A stretch of 64,000 nucleotides of DNA, taken from Phalacrocorax aristotelis. Taxonomy: Eukaryota; Chordata; Aves; Suliformes; Phalacrocoracidae. Location of the stretch: contig NC_134276.1 of assembly GCF_949628215.1 (NCBI RefSeq), positions 217,888,610-217,952,609 of the forward strand, written 5' to 3'. A program made the position numbers and the translations under genes. The notes beneath the pieces are model-generated. The model was not told the origin of the DNA. It ran no database searches and saw nothing but the letters and a program-made list of their open reading frames with translations. Below, in pieces: positions 49,691 through 61,856 of this stretch. Position 1 is the stretch's first letter; each line of letters starts with the position of its first letter.

Positions 49691-52296
49691 ATCGATATGC
49701 CAACAGACTAATAAAATTCCCTCATCTTTGTCCAAATACCAAGGTCATCTTCCCCTGAACTCCTCTGCTGTCTGGGGCATGTGACAAAGAGGTAAACAAG
49801 GCTACAGCCAAAAAGCTAGTTAATAAGTATCACGTTCTCCTAATTTTCTGCGTTTGGTAGAGTTTGAAGGTACGATTAACAAGCATTCAGCACTCTCAGG
49901 ACACTTTATTTACCGCTGTACAAAACGGGGACGGGGCGAAGACCTGATTTTATAGAGAGTTTGTGGTCACGCCCGTTCGTAGCCGAGGTTACGAGTGAGA
50001 CAAGACCCGGGCAGAAAGGTTCTTTCGTTTGCGCTGTCTCAGCGGGCAAAAGCAGCTAACCATCTCCAGTGTTGGCAAAAACCAAAGCAGTGGGATTGGG
50101 AACCTTGAAACAGGAAAGTAAAGATCAGGAGAGGATTTTTACCTCGTGTAAAATGTTGGGGAGCGAGCAGGGTATCCAGCTGCGATGTGTCAATATTTTT
50201 AAAAGACTGAAAAACTGGAAGAACTAAGAAAGAAAACCTGTGAAAATGGTCTGACAGTTGGAGAAAAGGCCTTTGATGAGGCACTTAAAGAGCTCAGAGT
50301 TTCTTTAGCTCATCAAAAAGGAGAGATGACTTTGTTTCTGCATATGAGGATTTCTGCAGGAAAATGTGAGGTAATAAAACAATCTTAAAGGCAGTGGAGG
50401 ACACCAGAATGAGAAGTCACAGTAAGAAATGACAGCCGCAGCGTGAAAAGCCGGAGGGAATCAAACAGGAATCGAGACGTGGGATTTGATTCCTAACGAC
50501 AATCAGACCACTGGACCAGGCTGCTGGGGAAGAGGTGCATCGCCCGCCTCTGCCGTGACGAAGGCTGACCGACTTCTGCTCTTGTCCCTCTTGGAGATTT
50601 TAAAGCTTGCAGGCCTGATCATCTCGGTCAGGACTTAATCCCGAGTTAGATTTAGGAGGCCATAAGCGTGGAGAACTTTCCGGGCAGAAAGCGAAGGACA
50701 CGCTGCAAGCCTTCTACTGATGAGTCACCGATAACTCAGGAAGAAGAGCCTCAAATTACTACTGAGTCCTCCTTACCGGGGTCTTCATTGGACTAACACG
50801 GTTTAAACGCAGTCAGAAATAGGGGCCAGAAGATGAACTGAGTCACCGCTCCGACTCTGGCTTTCTCAGGGGCGTCCACCCCGCACCCCGTGAGCCGGCC
50901 AGCGACGCCTCCCTCGTCCTGTCGTTCTCCCAGGCCTCTGCCTAGATCACACCGTGTCCTGTGGATCCACACGTGGGATCCCTCGGTAGCCACATCCTTC
51001 CGTGCCTGGGATGAGTTGCCAGCCCTGTCGGGAAGGGAGGTGGGTCCCGGTGCTGGGGGTAGCTCCCTTCGCTCCGGGGCGCTGTGCAGTTGTTGAGGGC
51101 AGGACTTGGGGGAGCCCGGCTACGGAAATCGGGCTGCCCCCAGTTTTCCTTTGAGCCCTTAAATCTTGTTTTAGAGAAACGTGGGCTTCCTTGTAAAGAA
51201 AAAGAAAAAACTGTCTTTCTTTTCTAGCTTCTAGTCCCCCGGGTGTAAAGAAAAGCTTGAAAACACAAACATTAACGTTTAGAAATCATGAAGACAACCC
51301 CCCCCCCCTCAAGCCATCTTTTATTTAAAGAAGAAAAAACCCCAAACCTCTCCCAGTTTTAAAGTCTGTTCACAATCTTCTGATACGGGACCAGCTATAC
51401 CGTTACACAATCTATCGCCGGGGTGGGTCTGCCTTTGAAATAGGGGTGTAGCCTTACGCGTGTGATTAGTTTCTCGAGATCTTCCAATATCAGCAACTAC
51501 AGAGATAAAAAAAGCGAGACGAAGCGTTAGTTTTTCAGGGAACTTTCGCGTTAAGTTTTTTCAGTTCATGACTTAATAGTTGGGACGGGTTTTAAAAATG
51601 TCAGCTGGCTGAAACAGCTTTTAAAATTGTTTACCGTGACACAGAGGGTGGGAATTATCTCAGCGTACTGTAAATATCTGGTGTGAACATCTGCCACGGA
51701 TGGCGCAGCTCAGCTCCCTTCAGAGTCCGGAGAGAAACGTACTCTTAGGGTACAATTCATCTGACCTAATTTAGGCATTTACTTTAGGATGAGATGAATC
51801 ATGCCCTGGAAGCGCCTCTTTCTTTCCAGTGACTATAAGGGGAGTCTAGACAGCCAGCACAGATGTGGACGTGCGCATCTCATCGGATGAATCGCATCCA
51901 AGGCGATTAAGACTTGACCTCAGCCACGCTGCTATTTGGCTGTAACGTGTCGACAATCTGATGCGTCACGGTACGCTGAGGCAGCGTGAAATTAAATAGC
52001 AACGTGATGCTGCTTCAGGGTGATCTAGTAAAATGGGATTTTGGTCCTACAAGACGTTCCACCCCGCCGGCTCCGATGGGATCACATCTTGCTGCAAAGT
52101 AGTAATTTTAGATGTAAGTCATTAAAATGCCACACAGCATTTTAAGCCCAAATGTAAATATATTTATAAAACCTGCTGTCAACTTCCCAGCATAGGATCC
52201 CTGCACTCCTTCTGAGTTATTTTTGGATCGATGCGGTCACGACGCGCTTGCTCGGGGCACGTCTGGCAGCACGGCAGGGACCCTCGGAACAAGACA
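49691..52296. other. AT-richer island, no gene recognised
   Basis: Base composition changes sharply to near or above 50% A+T compared with the GC-rich surroundings. AATAAA-type signals on the minus strand occur at 49915-49920 and near 51320, but without a coding exon behind them. No known repeat is recognised. It may be unique intergenic sequence or a decayed old element. Confidence 0.4.
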
Positions 52297-52756
52297 GACA
52301 CGGAGGGGCTGGAGCGTGTCCAGAGAAGGGCAGCGGGGCTGGGGCAGGGTCTGGAGCACAAGTGTGCTCGGGGGTGGCTGAGGGAGCTGGGGGGGTTTAG
52401 CCTGGAGAAGAGGGGGCTGAGGGGAGCCCTTCTCGCTCTCTGCAGCTGCCTGAGAGGGGCTGGAGTGAGGGGGGGGTCGGTCTCTGCTCCCAAGTCACCA
52501 GTGACGGGACGAGAGGAAATGGCCTCAAGCTGCGTCAGGGGAGGGTTAGACTGGAAATCAGGAAAAATTCCTTCATCAAAAGGGTTGTCAAGCCCTGGCA
52601 CAGGCTGCCCAGAGAGGTGGGGGAGTCACCAGCCCTGGGGGTGTTTCAAAGCCATGTAGACGTGGTGCTGAGCTTAGTGGTGAGCTTGGCAGTGCTGGGT
52701 TAACAGTTGGACTCGATGATCTTAAAGGTCTTTTCCAACCTCAACAATTCTATGAT
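52297..52756 (+). mobile_element. CR1 LINE 3' fragment (sense)
   Basis: Begins at the gaggggctggagcgtgtcca segment and ends aaaggtcttttccaacctca, then acaattctatga. It resembles the 21124-21384 copy in its 3' part. Confidence 0.92.
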
Positions 52757-52908
52757 CCTTGGTCATCACGATGCCCCTTCCTTCAGAGTTCCTGGAGTAA
52801 CTCTGGAAAACGAAGCCTCCTTCCCAGGCCCCTGTGGGAAGAGCCAAAGCCAGACACTGCACAAACATGAAACACCCACCAGAAGCACCTGCCGCGCTCG
52901 TATCTCTA
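52757..52908 (+). repeat. 153-bp module next to a CR1 3' end (copy 2)
   Basis: Near-identical to the complement of 20971-21123, in the same position relative to the CR1 terminus. Here it is followed at once by a second short CR1 tail. Confidence 0.85.
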
Positions 52909-52960
52909 CCTTGATCATCTTAAAGCTCTTTTCCAACCTCAACGATTCCACAATTGCACG
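52909..52960 (+). mobile_element. second CR1 tail fragment (about 50 bp)
   Basis: Reads gatcatcttaaagctctttt, then ccaacctcaacgattccaca, a CR1 3' terminus with nothing upstream of it in the element. It closes off the 153-bp module. Confidence 0.75.
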
Positions 52961-53850
52961 ATTTAGACAGGCGGGAACCAAACCCATCGTCTCTCGGCAC
53001 CCACCTGCAGCACGTCGAGCAGCCCCTGCCTCAGCAATTCCACGATTTTATGGCGAGACCCTGTGAGAGACCCAGGGGCACCCTGTGCAGCAGGCGGGTG
53101 CCACCTTTTTTCTCCAAAAAGCGGTTTTGTTCGCCCAGCGTGCAAAATGCCAAGCTACACACAGAGCAGAGCTATTTTATTAATTTCCTTTTTTGCGCAG
53201 GGGGTTTTCCGGCCTATGGGTGTGATTTTAGTACTATAATGAGGATAGTTCACCTAAAGGACACTTAGTTCTTGTTCTTATCGACGTCCCAATTAGTCAT
53301 CCTCCTTAAATATATACTTTATGACCCAGCTCTCGGCATCTTCTAAGGTGGGATGTTCCCTTTTATCAGTCTCTCATTTCTTCAAGGATAGACTCGTAAA
53401 ACAAATGCTTCCCTCTCTCTCAGCTCCTTTCTCTGGCTGCTGAATTCTGTTTTGCCAGGCTTATGCAGTTCATCGTTATTGCTTAGCAGAAACTTCCACT
53501 TTCTTCGGAATATCAACCCATCACTGAGAAACAGGAATAAAACTCCTCAATGCTGGGCATTTTAAAGAGCAGGAGTTACTTTATTTGGTGCCAGGTGCAG
53601 GGTGAAATATTTCCACAAATCAAGCACACCTACTGGGGTTCATTTTAACATTTATATGTGAGGCTTAACACACCACACCCATCTAATACATAATCATTGA
53701 ACTGAGTATCCTCTTCTTCCGTTGGCTTGTATTTTCTTCTGCTTAAATTTAAAGCTACAGCATGATTTTAATTCACTGCACATGCTCAAAAGGAGCGGAG
53801 GGGTAGTTCTTTTGTCCCTCAACTGAGTTGGTGGTTGCAGTCTTCCCCTG
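52961..53850. other. intergenic, no gene recognised
   Basis: Moderately AT-rich sequence with no repeat or exon that I can name. Confidence 0.45.
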
Positions 53851-53854
53851 TGGA

Positions 53855-54415
53855 ATCCCAGAATCCCAGACTGGTGGGGGCTGGCAGGGACCTCTGGAGC
53901 TCACCCCGTCCCACCCCCTGCTTGAGCAGGCACACCCAGAGCAGGGGGCACAGGACTGCGTCCAGGCGGGGTGTGAATGTCTCCAGGGAAGGGACCCCAC
54001 AGCCTCTCTGGGCAGCCTGTGCCCCTGCTCTGGCACCCGCACAGCAAAGGGGCTGTTCATGTTCATGTTCAGGTGGAACTTCCCATGTTCCAGCTTGTGC
54101 CCGTTGCCCCTTGACCTGGCGTTGGGCACCACTGAAAAGAGCCCGGCCCCATCCTCCTGACACCCACCCTTCAGATATTTATAGGCACTGATGAGACCCC
54201 CCTCAGCCTTCTCTTCTCCAGGCTGAACAAGCCCAGGTCTCTCAGCCTTTCATCACAAGGGAGATGCTCCAGCCCCTGATCCCCTTGGCAGCTCTGCGCT
54301 GGCCTTGCTCCAGCAGTTTCCTGCCCTTCTTGAGCTGGGGGGCCCAGAACTGGACGCAGCCCTGCAGGTGTGGCCTCACTGGGGCAGAGCAGGGGGGGAG
54401 GAGAACCTCCTCTAC
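53855..54415 (-). mobile_element. CR1 LINE 3' fragment (antisense), third subfamily
   Basis: Starts cagaatcccagactggtggg and follows a CR1-type 3' region: gcctctctgggcagcctgtg, then cttctcttctccaggctgaa, then cccagaactggacgcagccc. The terminus carries an aatccc motif instead of attctatga, which marks a separate subfamily. Confidence 0.8.
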
Positions 54416-54909
54416 TTTTCCCCCCAGTTACTATGACTCTCTGGTTTCATTGGTTCATGGTTGTGGCATCCCTCTGTCTTCCTTGCCAGACAATGTTTTT
54501 TTCTGTTATCAGTCCTTATCAGCTTCTGAGAAGCTCCTTAGAAGCTCCTCAGATGCTCCTCAGCTCATGAACCTGGAATTCCTTTCAGAAGTTGGCTCAC
54601 TGACTCGTTCACATTTCTCAGGATGTGGATTTAGGTTAATAACAGCTCAAGCTGCAAGTTTAACCCTTTAGTTACTTACTACAAACCTGAGGGGAGGGCT
54701 CTCCTCGCTCAGGGGCGCTTCAGGAGTGAGATGCCACCCTGAGACCATGATGTCCTCGCTGCTGAAGAAGGGTCAGGTTCTGCAGAGCCCCAGCAGCCCA
54801 TCCCTGCCTGCCGGGAGAGGCTGGGGGTGACTCCCTTGCCCACCCCCAAAATGGCACCTCGCCCTCCTCCCTCGCTCCCCACAAAATGGCGCCTCGCCCC
54901 CCCCTCCAT

Positions 54910-55280
54910 CGCCTCCCTTTTCCCGCCCTTTCCACCCGGCGCACACGTGACCGCCCGCCCCTCCCACCGCGCATGAGTGTTGAGGACACACACCGCGAGG
55001 GGCGCCCGGGTGGGCGGGGCCGGCGTCCGGCGCGCGCCTGAGGACGTGGCGCTTTCCAGCCAATCAGCGCCCGGCGTCCCCGGCGGGGACGGGGACGGGG
55101 GGGTGGGCGGGGCCAAAGGGGCGGGGAGGTGGGCGGAGTGACGGCGTGAGGGCGGGCTCAAAGGGGCGGACGGACGGTGGAAGCGACCAATCGTAAGGCT
55201 GCGAGGGAAGGCGGCGGAGGAGGAGCGGCGCTGTGATTGGCCGGCGGGGCGTGCGGCGTGGCGCGGCGCCTACTTCCGGT
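54910..55280 (+). promoter_or_regulatory. CALU: CALU CpG-island promoter
   Basis: CpG-dense block with CCAAT at 55060 and 55187, an inverted CCAAT (attgg) at 55236, GC boxes at about 55108-55165, an E2F-like tttcccgcc near 54918, and an ETS site acttccgg at 55272-55279. No TATA box. An ETS site just before a GC-rich untranslated exon is a common housekeeping layout, placing the start near 55280. I found no CCAAT-N9-CCACG endoplasmic-reticulum stress element. Confidence 0.65.
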
Positions 55281-55331
55281 CGGCGGAGGAGGCTGAGGAG
55301 AACCGGGCGGCGGCGGCAGCGGCGGCTACCG
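55281..55331 (+). other. CALU: CALU exon 1, probable non-coding
   Basis: The gaggaggctgaggagaaccg segment, followed by GGC repeats, ends at ctaccg|gtaact (donor at 55332). No ATG is present. Calumenin genes have a non-coding first exon, and this is the only promoter-plus-donor combination upstream of the coding exon on this strand. Confidence 0.55.
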
Positions 55332-58300
55332 GTAACTCGGGGGTTGGGGCGGGAACGGCGGGGTCTGGGGTTTGGGTCCCTGGGTGGGGGCGGCCCTGGG
55401 GAACGGGTCGAGGCCGCCCCCGCCTTGGCGGCCCCGTTATTGGGGGTGGGGGGTGGGGTGTAACGTGGCACCGGCCCCGAGAGTCCCGGGCCCCATCGCT
55501 GTGAGAGCGGGGGCCAGGGCCGGCACCGGCAACCCCGGGTCTCGCAGCCCCCCCCGTCCCCCCACCGCTCACCCACCCCACGGTGAAACCTGCCGAACCA
55601 TCGGGGGCTCCCTGTACCGGCGAACACCCGTTTTTGGGGCAAAACCCGCTGTTTTCTCACCCGTCATTGTAGCTCCCGGTGAAATCACGCGGGGGTCGGG
55701 GGGTGGGGAGCGATAATCCCGCAGCGGGGCCCGCCTTCACGATCGCTTCTCAGAAACGGGTGCCTTCCCGCACCCAAAGCGACCCCCGATATTCGATGGA
55801 ACCTCCCCGTTAACGCCGCAGGGGCTCGCCCTGTCGTCACCACCATCGTCATCCTCACCTTCGCGGCGACGTGGTGACGCGGAGCTGAGCTCCTCCACCT
55901 GCACACGAGGACCAGGTTTGCCCCCATCGCCCGCACCAGGACTGGGATTAACACCCCCCCCCCCCCCCCCAAAAGCCAAAATAGAGACAAATCCCCAAAT
56001 CTGAGCAATTTATGGTGTCTGAAAGTATTTATTCCCGAGCCCAGCTGGGCTCCCAGGTGCAAACCGCGCTCCTGAAGGGGTTCGTAGCTCTGAATATCGT
56101 CGCTAACCCAACCCCGGCGTAAAATCCCGACTTCTTCCTTCAATATCGCCGCAAAACCACCCGGAGTCCCCCGGTTCCGGGGGAGCCTGTTCCGAGGCAG
56201 CGCTTCCCGCCTCCCCGCCGCTAATTGCCCCTTTGGCTTCCCTCCCCGGATCCTTTTCTTTAGGAGAACTGAGAACTTGCCGGCGTCCCTTCCCGTAGCG
56301 GTTTGTGGCTTCCTTAGCCAGCCGGGGCGCAGAGGCGCACGTAATCGAGCTCGAAGCCTTATTTTTCCCAAAACTGTGAGCTCTGAGGAAAATTAGGCGG
56401 GTCAATCCTAGCTGTCGGTCAGCAGAAGCTGTTATTCATGTGAATGACTTATAAATAACGGTTGATTTATGGAGACTTTTAATCTCACCAAGCGCTAGAG
56501 CAGCATCTTTACCTGCAGAGGTGCGGCTCGTCACCCCCCTGGCACCCGGCGTGATGCCAAGATCTGCCTTGGAGGTCAGGTCGTCCCTTTTAATCGTATC
56601 CAAATGGCTCACGGCCTCTTTCTGTGGATGTTGGAGATAACAATCAGGGTATTTACACCCGTTCCAGGTCACCCTGTGCTTTAGTCCGGCCCGTTTCCAG
56701 GGGTTTTGTGGGAGGTTGGCCTGTGTGGGGCAGGTTCTCGGTGCTGGGACGTCCTCAGAGAGAGGGAGAGTCTGGAAATACATACGTAGAGCTCCTCTGG
56801 GGTGTGTCCTCCCCCTCCTGCTGAGGTCACGGCCACCCTGGATTGCATCAGAGGCAGCTGGGGGTCGAGGATTTTTCACCCGGATGCAGCTCAGGTCGCG
56901 AACGGCCACGCGGGCATCGCTCTTCGTCTCGTTTCCTTTCCGATCCTCCCCTTCCCAGGAGGATGCGGCTTTTCCCCGCCCCGACGGTCAACGAGGTTCC
57001 TTCCACGTGCTTGGAAACCGATAGGAGCGGCGATTAAATCCATGGTGGCCCCAGGAATCCCCGGGGAGGGGGTTTTCCAGGAATCCTTCCTGCCCTAAAA
57101 GCCACGAGGGAAATATTGCAGCATTTAAAACTAATAAATTACAACGTGCCGAGGCAGGCGGGCGGCTCTCTCGGCCGGCTGCGGAACGTTGCCACTTCCC
57201 ATCGTTTCTAGGTCAGTTTTTTTTAGGTTTTTTCCCCCCAAACTCGGCTATTTTTGTCACGGTGTTACCGTGGTTCCTCCGGGGAGACGCGGGGTCCTGC
57301 CTCCGGGATGGGTTGGGATCGGTCGAAGAGCGGATCCTCCCAACGTCACCCTATTGCTCGCGCCGCAGGAATTATCTGCCGACCTTCCAGCTTCCCCCCC
57401 CTTCCTGGCATGCAGGCGTCTCTTCCTTCAGCTAAACCAGGCCCGAATTTCCCCTTAATTTGGATTAATTAACGGGCAGAAGCCCGGGGCGGCGCCTTGC
57501 CTCGTGTGCGAGGCGGGGAATTCACAGCCCGGATCCCTCGTCCGGCGCTCGCTCCTCCTTCGAGACCCCCCACGCTGCTGCCTGCGGTCGTGGCGGTGCG
57601 ACTCCTCTCTTATTTTACATATTTTTTTCCCCATCGGAGCGCTGATTTCCAGCTTCCTCGACAGGAAAACTGGCGTTGCTCTCTCTCCCTCGGCGTTTGG
57701 CCTCTTCCCTTCCCTCGCCTCGGCCCCGAGGTCGCTCTGCCCGATCCCGAGAGGGGAAGGACAGCCCGGACCTGCCGGCTTTGCCGTCGCCCTGCTAAAC
57801 CCATCGCTCCTCCGAGGGAGCATGGAATGAACCTCACCACGTGCCGGGCAGGGTTTCGGCGAGCGCCGAGCCGCGTCCCCGCTCCCCCTCGTCCCCTGGG
57901 CTTAAAGCCAGCGTGGTTACGTCGATGCTAGAGATGGAACAACCCTCCCTCTGCCTCGGGAGCCGTTATTTCCCGGGCGAGCGGCCCCGACACCCCCTCT
58001 TGTCGCCGAAGGGATCCGTCCGGCGCAAACACTGCGTGGATAAATCCGTCGGGGTTTAAGAGGGGGTTTGATGGATTCCTTGCCCCACCACCCGCCTCGT
58101 CCCGAGCAAATACTGGTGAAGCGGGTGCCTTAAATAACAAGAATCCCCTGAATTCACCAACTCCTGAGTAGTGCTTCGGGCAGGCAACTCGCCTCCTTGT
58201 TGTCCTGTCTCGGGAGGGGTTTATTTTCCCCTCCCGCTACTCCTTTCTAACCTCTGCGAGTAGTTTTAGCTGCGCGGGGCTCTAACGTCTGGTTTCTACA

Positions 58301-58900
58301 AGGTCAAGCTTAATTTTATAAGCTTTTTCAGGCAGGGCTGCGCAAGCAGAGCTCTGCCTGCGTGCAGAGGCGCGATCCCGCTGCCGGGACGGCGTGCTGA
58401 GGGATACCTCGTCCCGAAGGATACCTCCGCGTTAGCCGCTCCATTTAAATTCAGATTAAAGAGATGAGGGTGGGGAAGGCTTCCGAGAGGCCGGTGTGAC
58501 GGCGGAGTGTGGCTCTCGCGGGGTTTTTAGCCGTCGTTTCCCGCCCAGGCGCCGCAGTGTCACCGCGCCAGTGCTGGAGAGACGATGCCGCTGACAGACG
58601 GCCGCCTCCTGCCCGTCTCTGTCCCTCCTCCCCGGCACCCGAAATCGGCTTCCTGACGGGTGTAGCGACTGTGGGGTGACCCAACCCCGCGGGGAGGGCG
58701 TTGGGCAGGAGGAGGCGAGAGCAGCCGGCAACCGGCTTCGGCAGGCGCCGCGCACCCTTCGCGTGCCGCGCGGCGGTCGCCCCCTCTGCCGGGCGGAGGG
58801 GCTCGCCTGGGGCTCCGGGAGGGCCGTGGGAGCGGGGGGCTGCGCCGAGCGCGCGGCACGAAGGGCTTCTGTGAGCGCCGGGGGGCTCAGGCATCGTTTT
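55332..58900 (+). other. CALU intron 1, 5' part
   Basis: GC-rich unique sequence with a run of about 19 C near 55952-55970. No exon or interspersed repeat recognised. Confidence 0.5.
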
Positions 58901-58904
58901 CCCC

Positions 58905-59086
58905 AGCTAATGTGGGTCAGTTGATCGGTCTGCCTGCATAGTCTGGACTAGTTAATCGCTTTGGCTAGTTACTCTGCGCTTATGTATGGTTTTGCCCTGG
59001 GAATCTGGGCCAGTTGGTCTCTTTGGCCAGAAAAAGTGCATTCATTGGTCATTTAGCTCAGAAAAACTGCGTTAATTGGTGGCTCT
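58905..59086. repeat. decayed tandem repeat, left flank of the 43-bp array
   Basis: Degenerate copies of a roughly 31-bp unit built from cagaaaaagtgcattcattg and gtcattt/gtctctttggc, interleaved with aatctgggccagttggtc. The same family reappears at 61857-62225. Confidence 0.75.
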
Positions 59087-61850
59087 GGCCCGCCTAATCT
59101 GGGCTGGGGGAGGGGAGGGGGCCGGCTCTGGCCGGCCTAATCTGGGCTGGGGGAGGGGAGGGGGCTGGCTCTGGCCCCCCTAATCTGGGCTGGGGGAGGG
59201 GATGGGGCTGGCTCTGGCCCGCCTAATCTGGGCTGGGGGAGGGGATGGGGCTGGCTCTGGCCCCCCTAATCTGGGCTGGGGGAGGGGAGGGGGCCGGCTC
59301 TGGCCCGCATAATCTGGGCTGGGGGAGGGGGCTGGCTCTGGCCGGCCTAATCTGGGCTGGGGGAGGGGAGGGGGCCGGCTCTGGCCGGCCTAATCTGGGC
59401 TGGGGGAGGGGAGGGGGCCGGCTCTGGCCCCCTTAATCTGGGCTGGGGGAGGGGAGGGGGCCGGCTCTGGCCGGCCTAATCTGGGTTGGGGGAGGGGAGG
59501 GGGCCGGCTCTGGCCCGCCTAATCTGGGCTGGGGGAGGGGAGGGGGCCGGCTCTGGCCGGCCTAATCTGGGCTGGGGGAGGGGAGGGGGCCGACTCTGGC
59601 CCCCCTAATCTGGTCTGGGGGAGGGGAGGGGGCCGGCTCTGGCCCCCCTAATCTGGGCTGGGGGAGGGGAGGGGGCCGGCTCTGGCCCGCCTAATCTGGG
59701 CTGGGGGAGGGGGCTGGCTCTGGCCGGCCTAATCTGGGCTGGGGGAGGGGAGGGGGCCGGCTCTGGCCCCCCTAATCTGGGCTGGGGGAGGGGAGGGGGC
59801 CGACTCTGGCCCCCCTAATCTGGTCTGGGGGAGGGGAGGGGGCCGGCTCTGGCCGGCCTAATCTGGGCTGGGGGAGGGGAGGGGGCCGGCTCTGGCCGGC
59901 CTAATCTGGGCTGGGGGAGGGGAGGGGGCCGGCTCTGGCCCCCTTAATCTGGGCTGGGGGAGGGGATGGGGCTGGCTCTGGCCCGCCTAATCTGGGCTGG
60001 GGGAGGGGATGGGGCTGGCTCTGGCCGGCCTAATCTGGGCTGGGGAGGGGATGGGGCTGGCTCTGGCCCCCCTAATCTGGGCTGGGGGAGGGGAGGGGGC
60101 CGGCTCTGGCCCGCATAATCTGGGCTGGGGGAGGGGGCTGGCTCTGGCCGGCCTAATCTGGGCTGGGGGAGGGGAGGGGGCCGGCTCTGGCCGGCCTAAT
60201 CTGGGCTGGGGGAGGGGAGGGGGCCGGCTCTGGCCCCCTTAATCTGGGCTGGGGGAGGGGAGGGGGCCGGCTCTGGCCGGCCTAATCTGGGTTGGGGGAG
60301 GGGAGGGGGCCGGCTCTGGCCCGCCTAATCTGGGCTGGGGGAGGGGAGGGGGCCGGCTCTGGCCGGCCTAATCTGGGCTGGGGGAGGGGAGGGGGCCGAC
60401 TCTGGCCCCCCTAATCTGGTCTGGGGGAGGGGAGGGGGCCGGCTCTGGCCCCCCTAATCTGGGCTGGGGGAGGGGAGGGGGCCGGCTCTGGCCCGCCTAA
60501 TCTGGGCTGGGGGAGGGGGCTGGCTCTGGCCGGCCTAATCTGGGCTGGGGGAGGGGAGGGGGCCGGCTCTGGCCCCCCTAATCTGGGCTGGGGGAGGGGA
60601 GGGGGCCGACTCTGGCCCCCCTAATCTGGTCTGGGGAGGGGAGGGGGCCGGCTCTGGCCGGCCTAATCTGGGCTGGGGGAGGGGAGGGGGCCGGCTCTGG
60701 CCGGCCTAATCTGGGCTGGGGGAGGGGAGGGGGCCGGCTCTGGCCCCCTTAATCTGGGCTGGGGGAGGGGAGGGGGCCGGCTCTGGCCCCCTTAATCTGG
60801 GCTGGGGGAGGGGAGGGGGCCGGCTCTGGCCCCCTTAATCTGGGCTGGGGGAGGGGAGGGGGCCGGCTCTGGCCCCCCTAATCTGGGCTGGGGGAGGGGA
60901 GGGGGCCGGCTCTGGCCGGCCTAATCTGGGCTGGGGGAGGGGAGGGGGCTGGCTCTGGCCCCCCTAATCTGGGCTGGGGGAGGGGAGGGGGCCGGCTCTG
61001 GCCGGCCTAATCTGGGCTGGGGGAGGGGAGGGGGCCGGCTCTGGCCCCCCTAATCTGGGCTGGGGGAGGGGGCTGGCTCTGGCCTGCCTAATCTGGGCTG
61101 GGGGAGGGGAGGGGGCTGGCTCTGGCCCCCCTAATCTGGGCTGGGGGAGGGGAGGGGGCCGGCTCTGGCCCGCCTAATCTGGGCTGGGGGAGGGGAGGGG
61201 GCCGGCTCTGGCCCCCTTAATCTGGGCTGGGGGAGGGGAGGGGGCCGGCTCTGGCCCCCCTTAATCTGGGCTGGGGGAGGGGAGGGGGCCGGCTCTGGCC
61301 GGCCTAATCTGGGCTGGGGGAGGGGAGGGGGCCGGCTCTGGCCCCCTTAATCTGGGCTGGGGGAGGGGAGGGGGCCGGCTCTGGCCCCCCTTAATCTGGG
61401 CTGGGGGAGGGGAGGGGGCCGGCTCTGGCCGGCCTAATCTGGGCTGGGGGAGGGGAGGGGGCTGGCTCTGGCCCCCCTAATCTGGGCTGGGGGAGGGGAG
61501 GGGGCCGGCTCTGGCCGGCCTAATCTGGGCTGGGGGAGGGGAGGGGGCCGACTCTGGCCCCCCTAATCTGGGCTGGGGGAGGGGAGGGGGCCGGCTCTGG
61601 CCGGCCTAATCTGGGCTGGGGGAGGGGAGGGGGCCGGCTCTGGCCCCCCTAATCTGGTCTGGGGGAGGGAGGGGGCCGGCTCTGGCCGGCCTAATCTGGG
61701 CTGGGGGAGGGGAGGGGGCCGGCTCTGGCCCCCCTAATCTGGGCTGGGGGAGGGGAGGGGGCTGGCTCTGGCCCCCCTAATCTGGGCTGGGGGAGGGGAG
61801 GGGGCTGGCTCTGGCCCGCCTAATCTGGGCTGGGGGAGGGGAGGGGGCTG
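59087..61850. repeat. 43-bp G-rich minisatellite in CALU intron 1
   Basis: About 64 copies of a 43-bp unit: ctaatctgggctgggggagg, then ggagggggccggctctggcc, then ggc. Starts are at 59094, 59137 and so on. Variants include ggatgggg, gggttggg, ctggtctg, cgactctgg and a shorter unit lacking ggggag. Variant order repeats: the segment from about 59220 to 59955 recurs about 806 bp later (59245 to 60051, 59591 to 60397, 59801 to 60607). A smaller 130-bp duplication lies at 61210/61340. The plus strand is G-rich and quadruplex-prone. Confidence 0.97.
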
Positions 61851-61856
61851 GCTCAC

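Noticed and set aside
49895-49920. 3' end of a minus-strand gene from an AATAAA signal
   Set aside because: No coding exon upstream on that strand and no clear GT-rich downstream element; kept only as a remark.
55020-55280. Endoplasmic-reticulum stress element in the CALU promoter
   Set aside because: None of the three CCAAT boxes has CCACG at the required nine-base spacing.
59087-61850. CRISPR-like regular repeats
   Set aside because: Units are contiguous with no unique spacers, in a vertebrate intron; this is a minisatellite.
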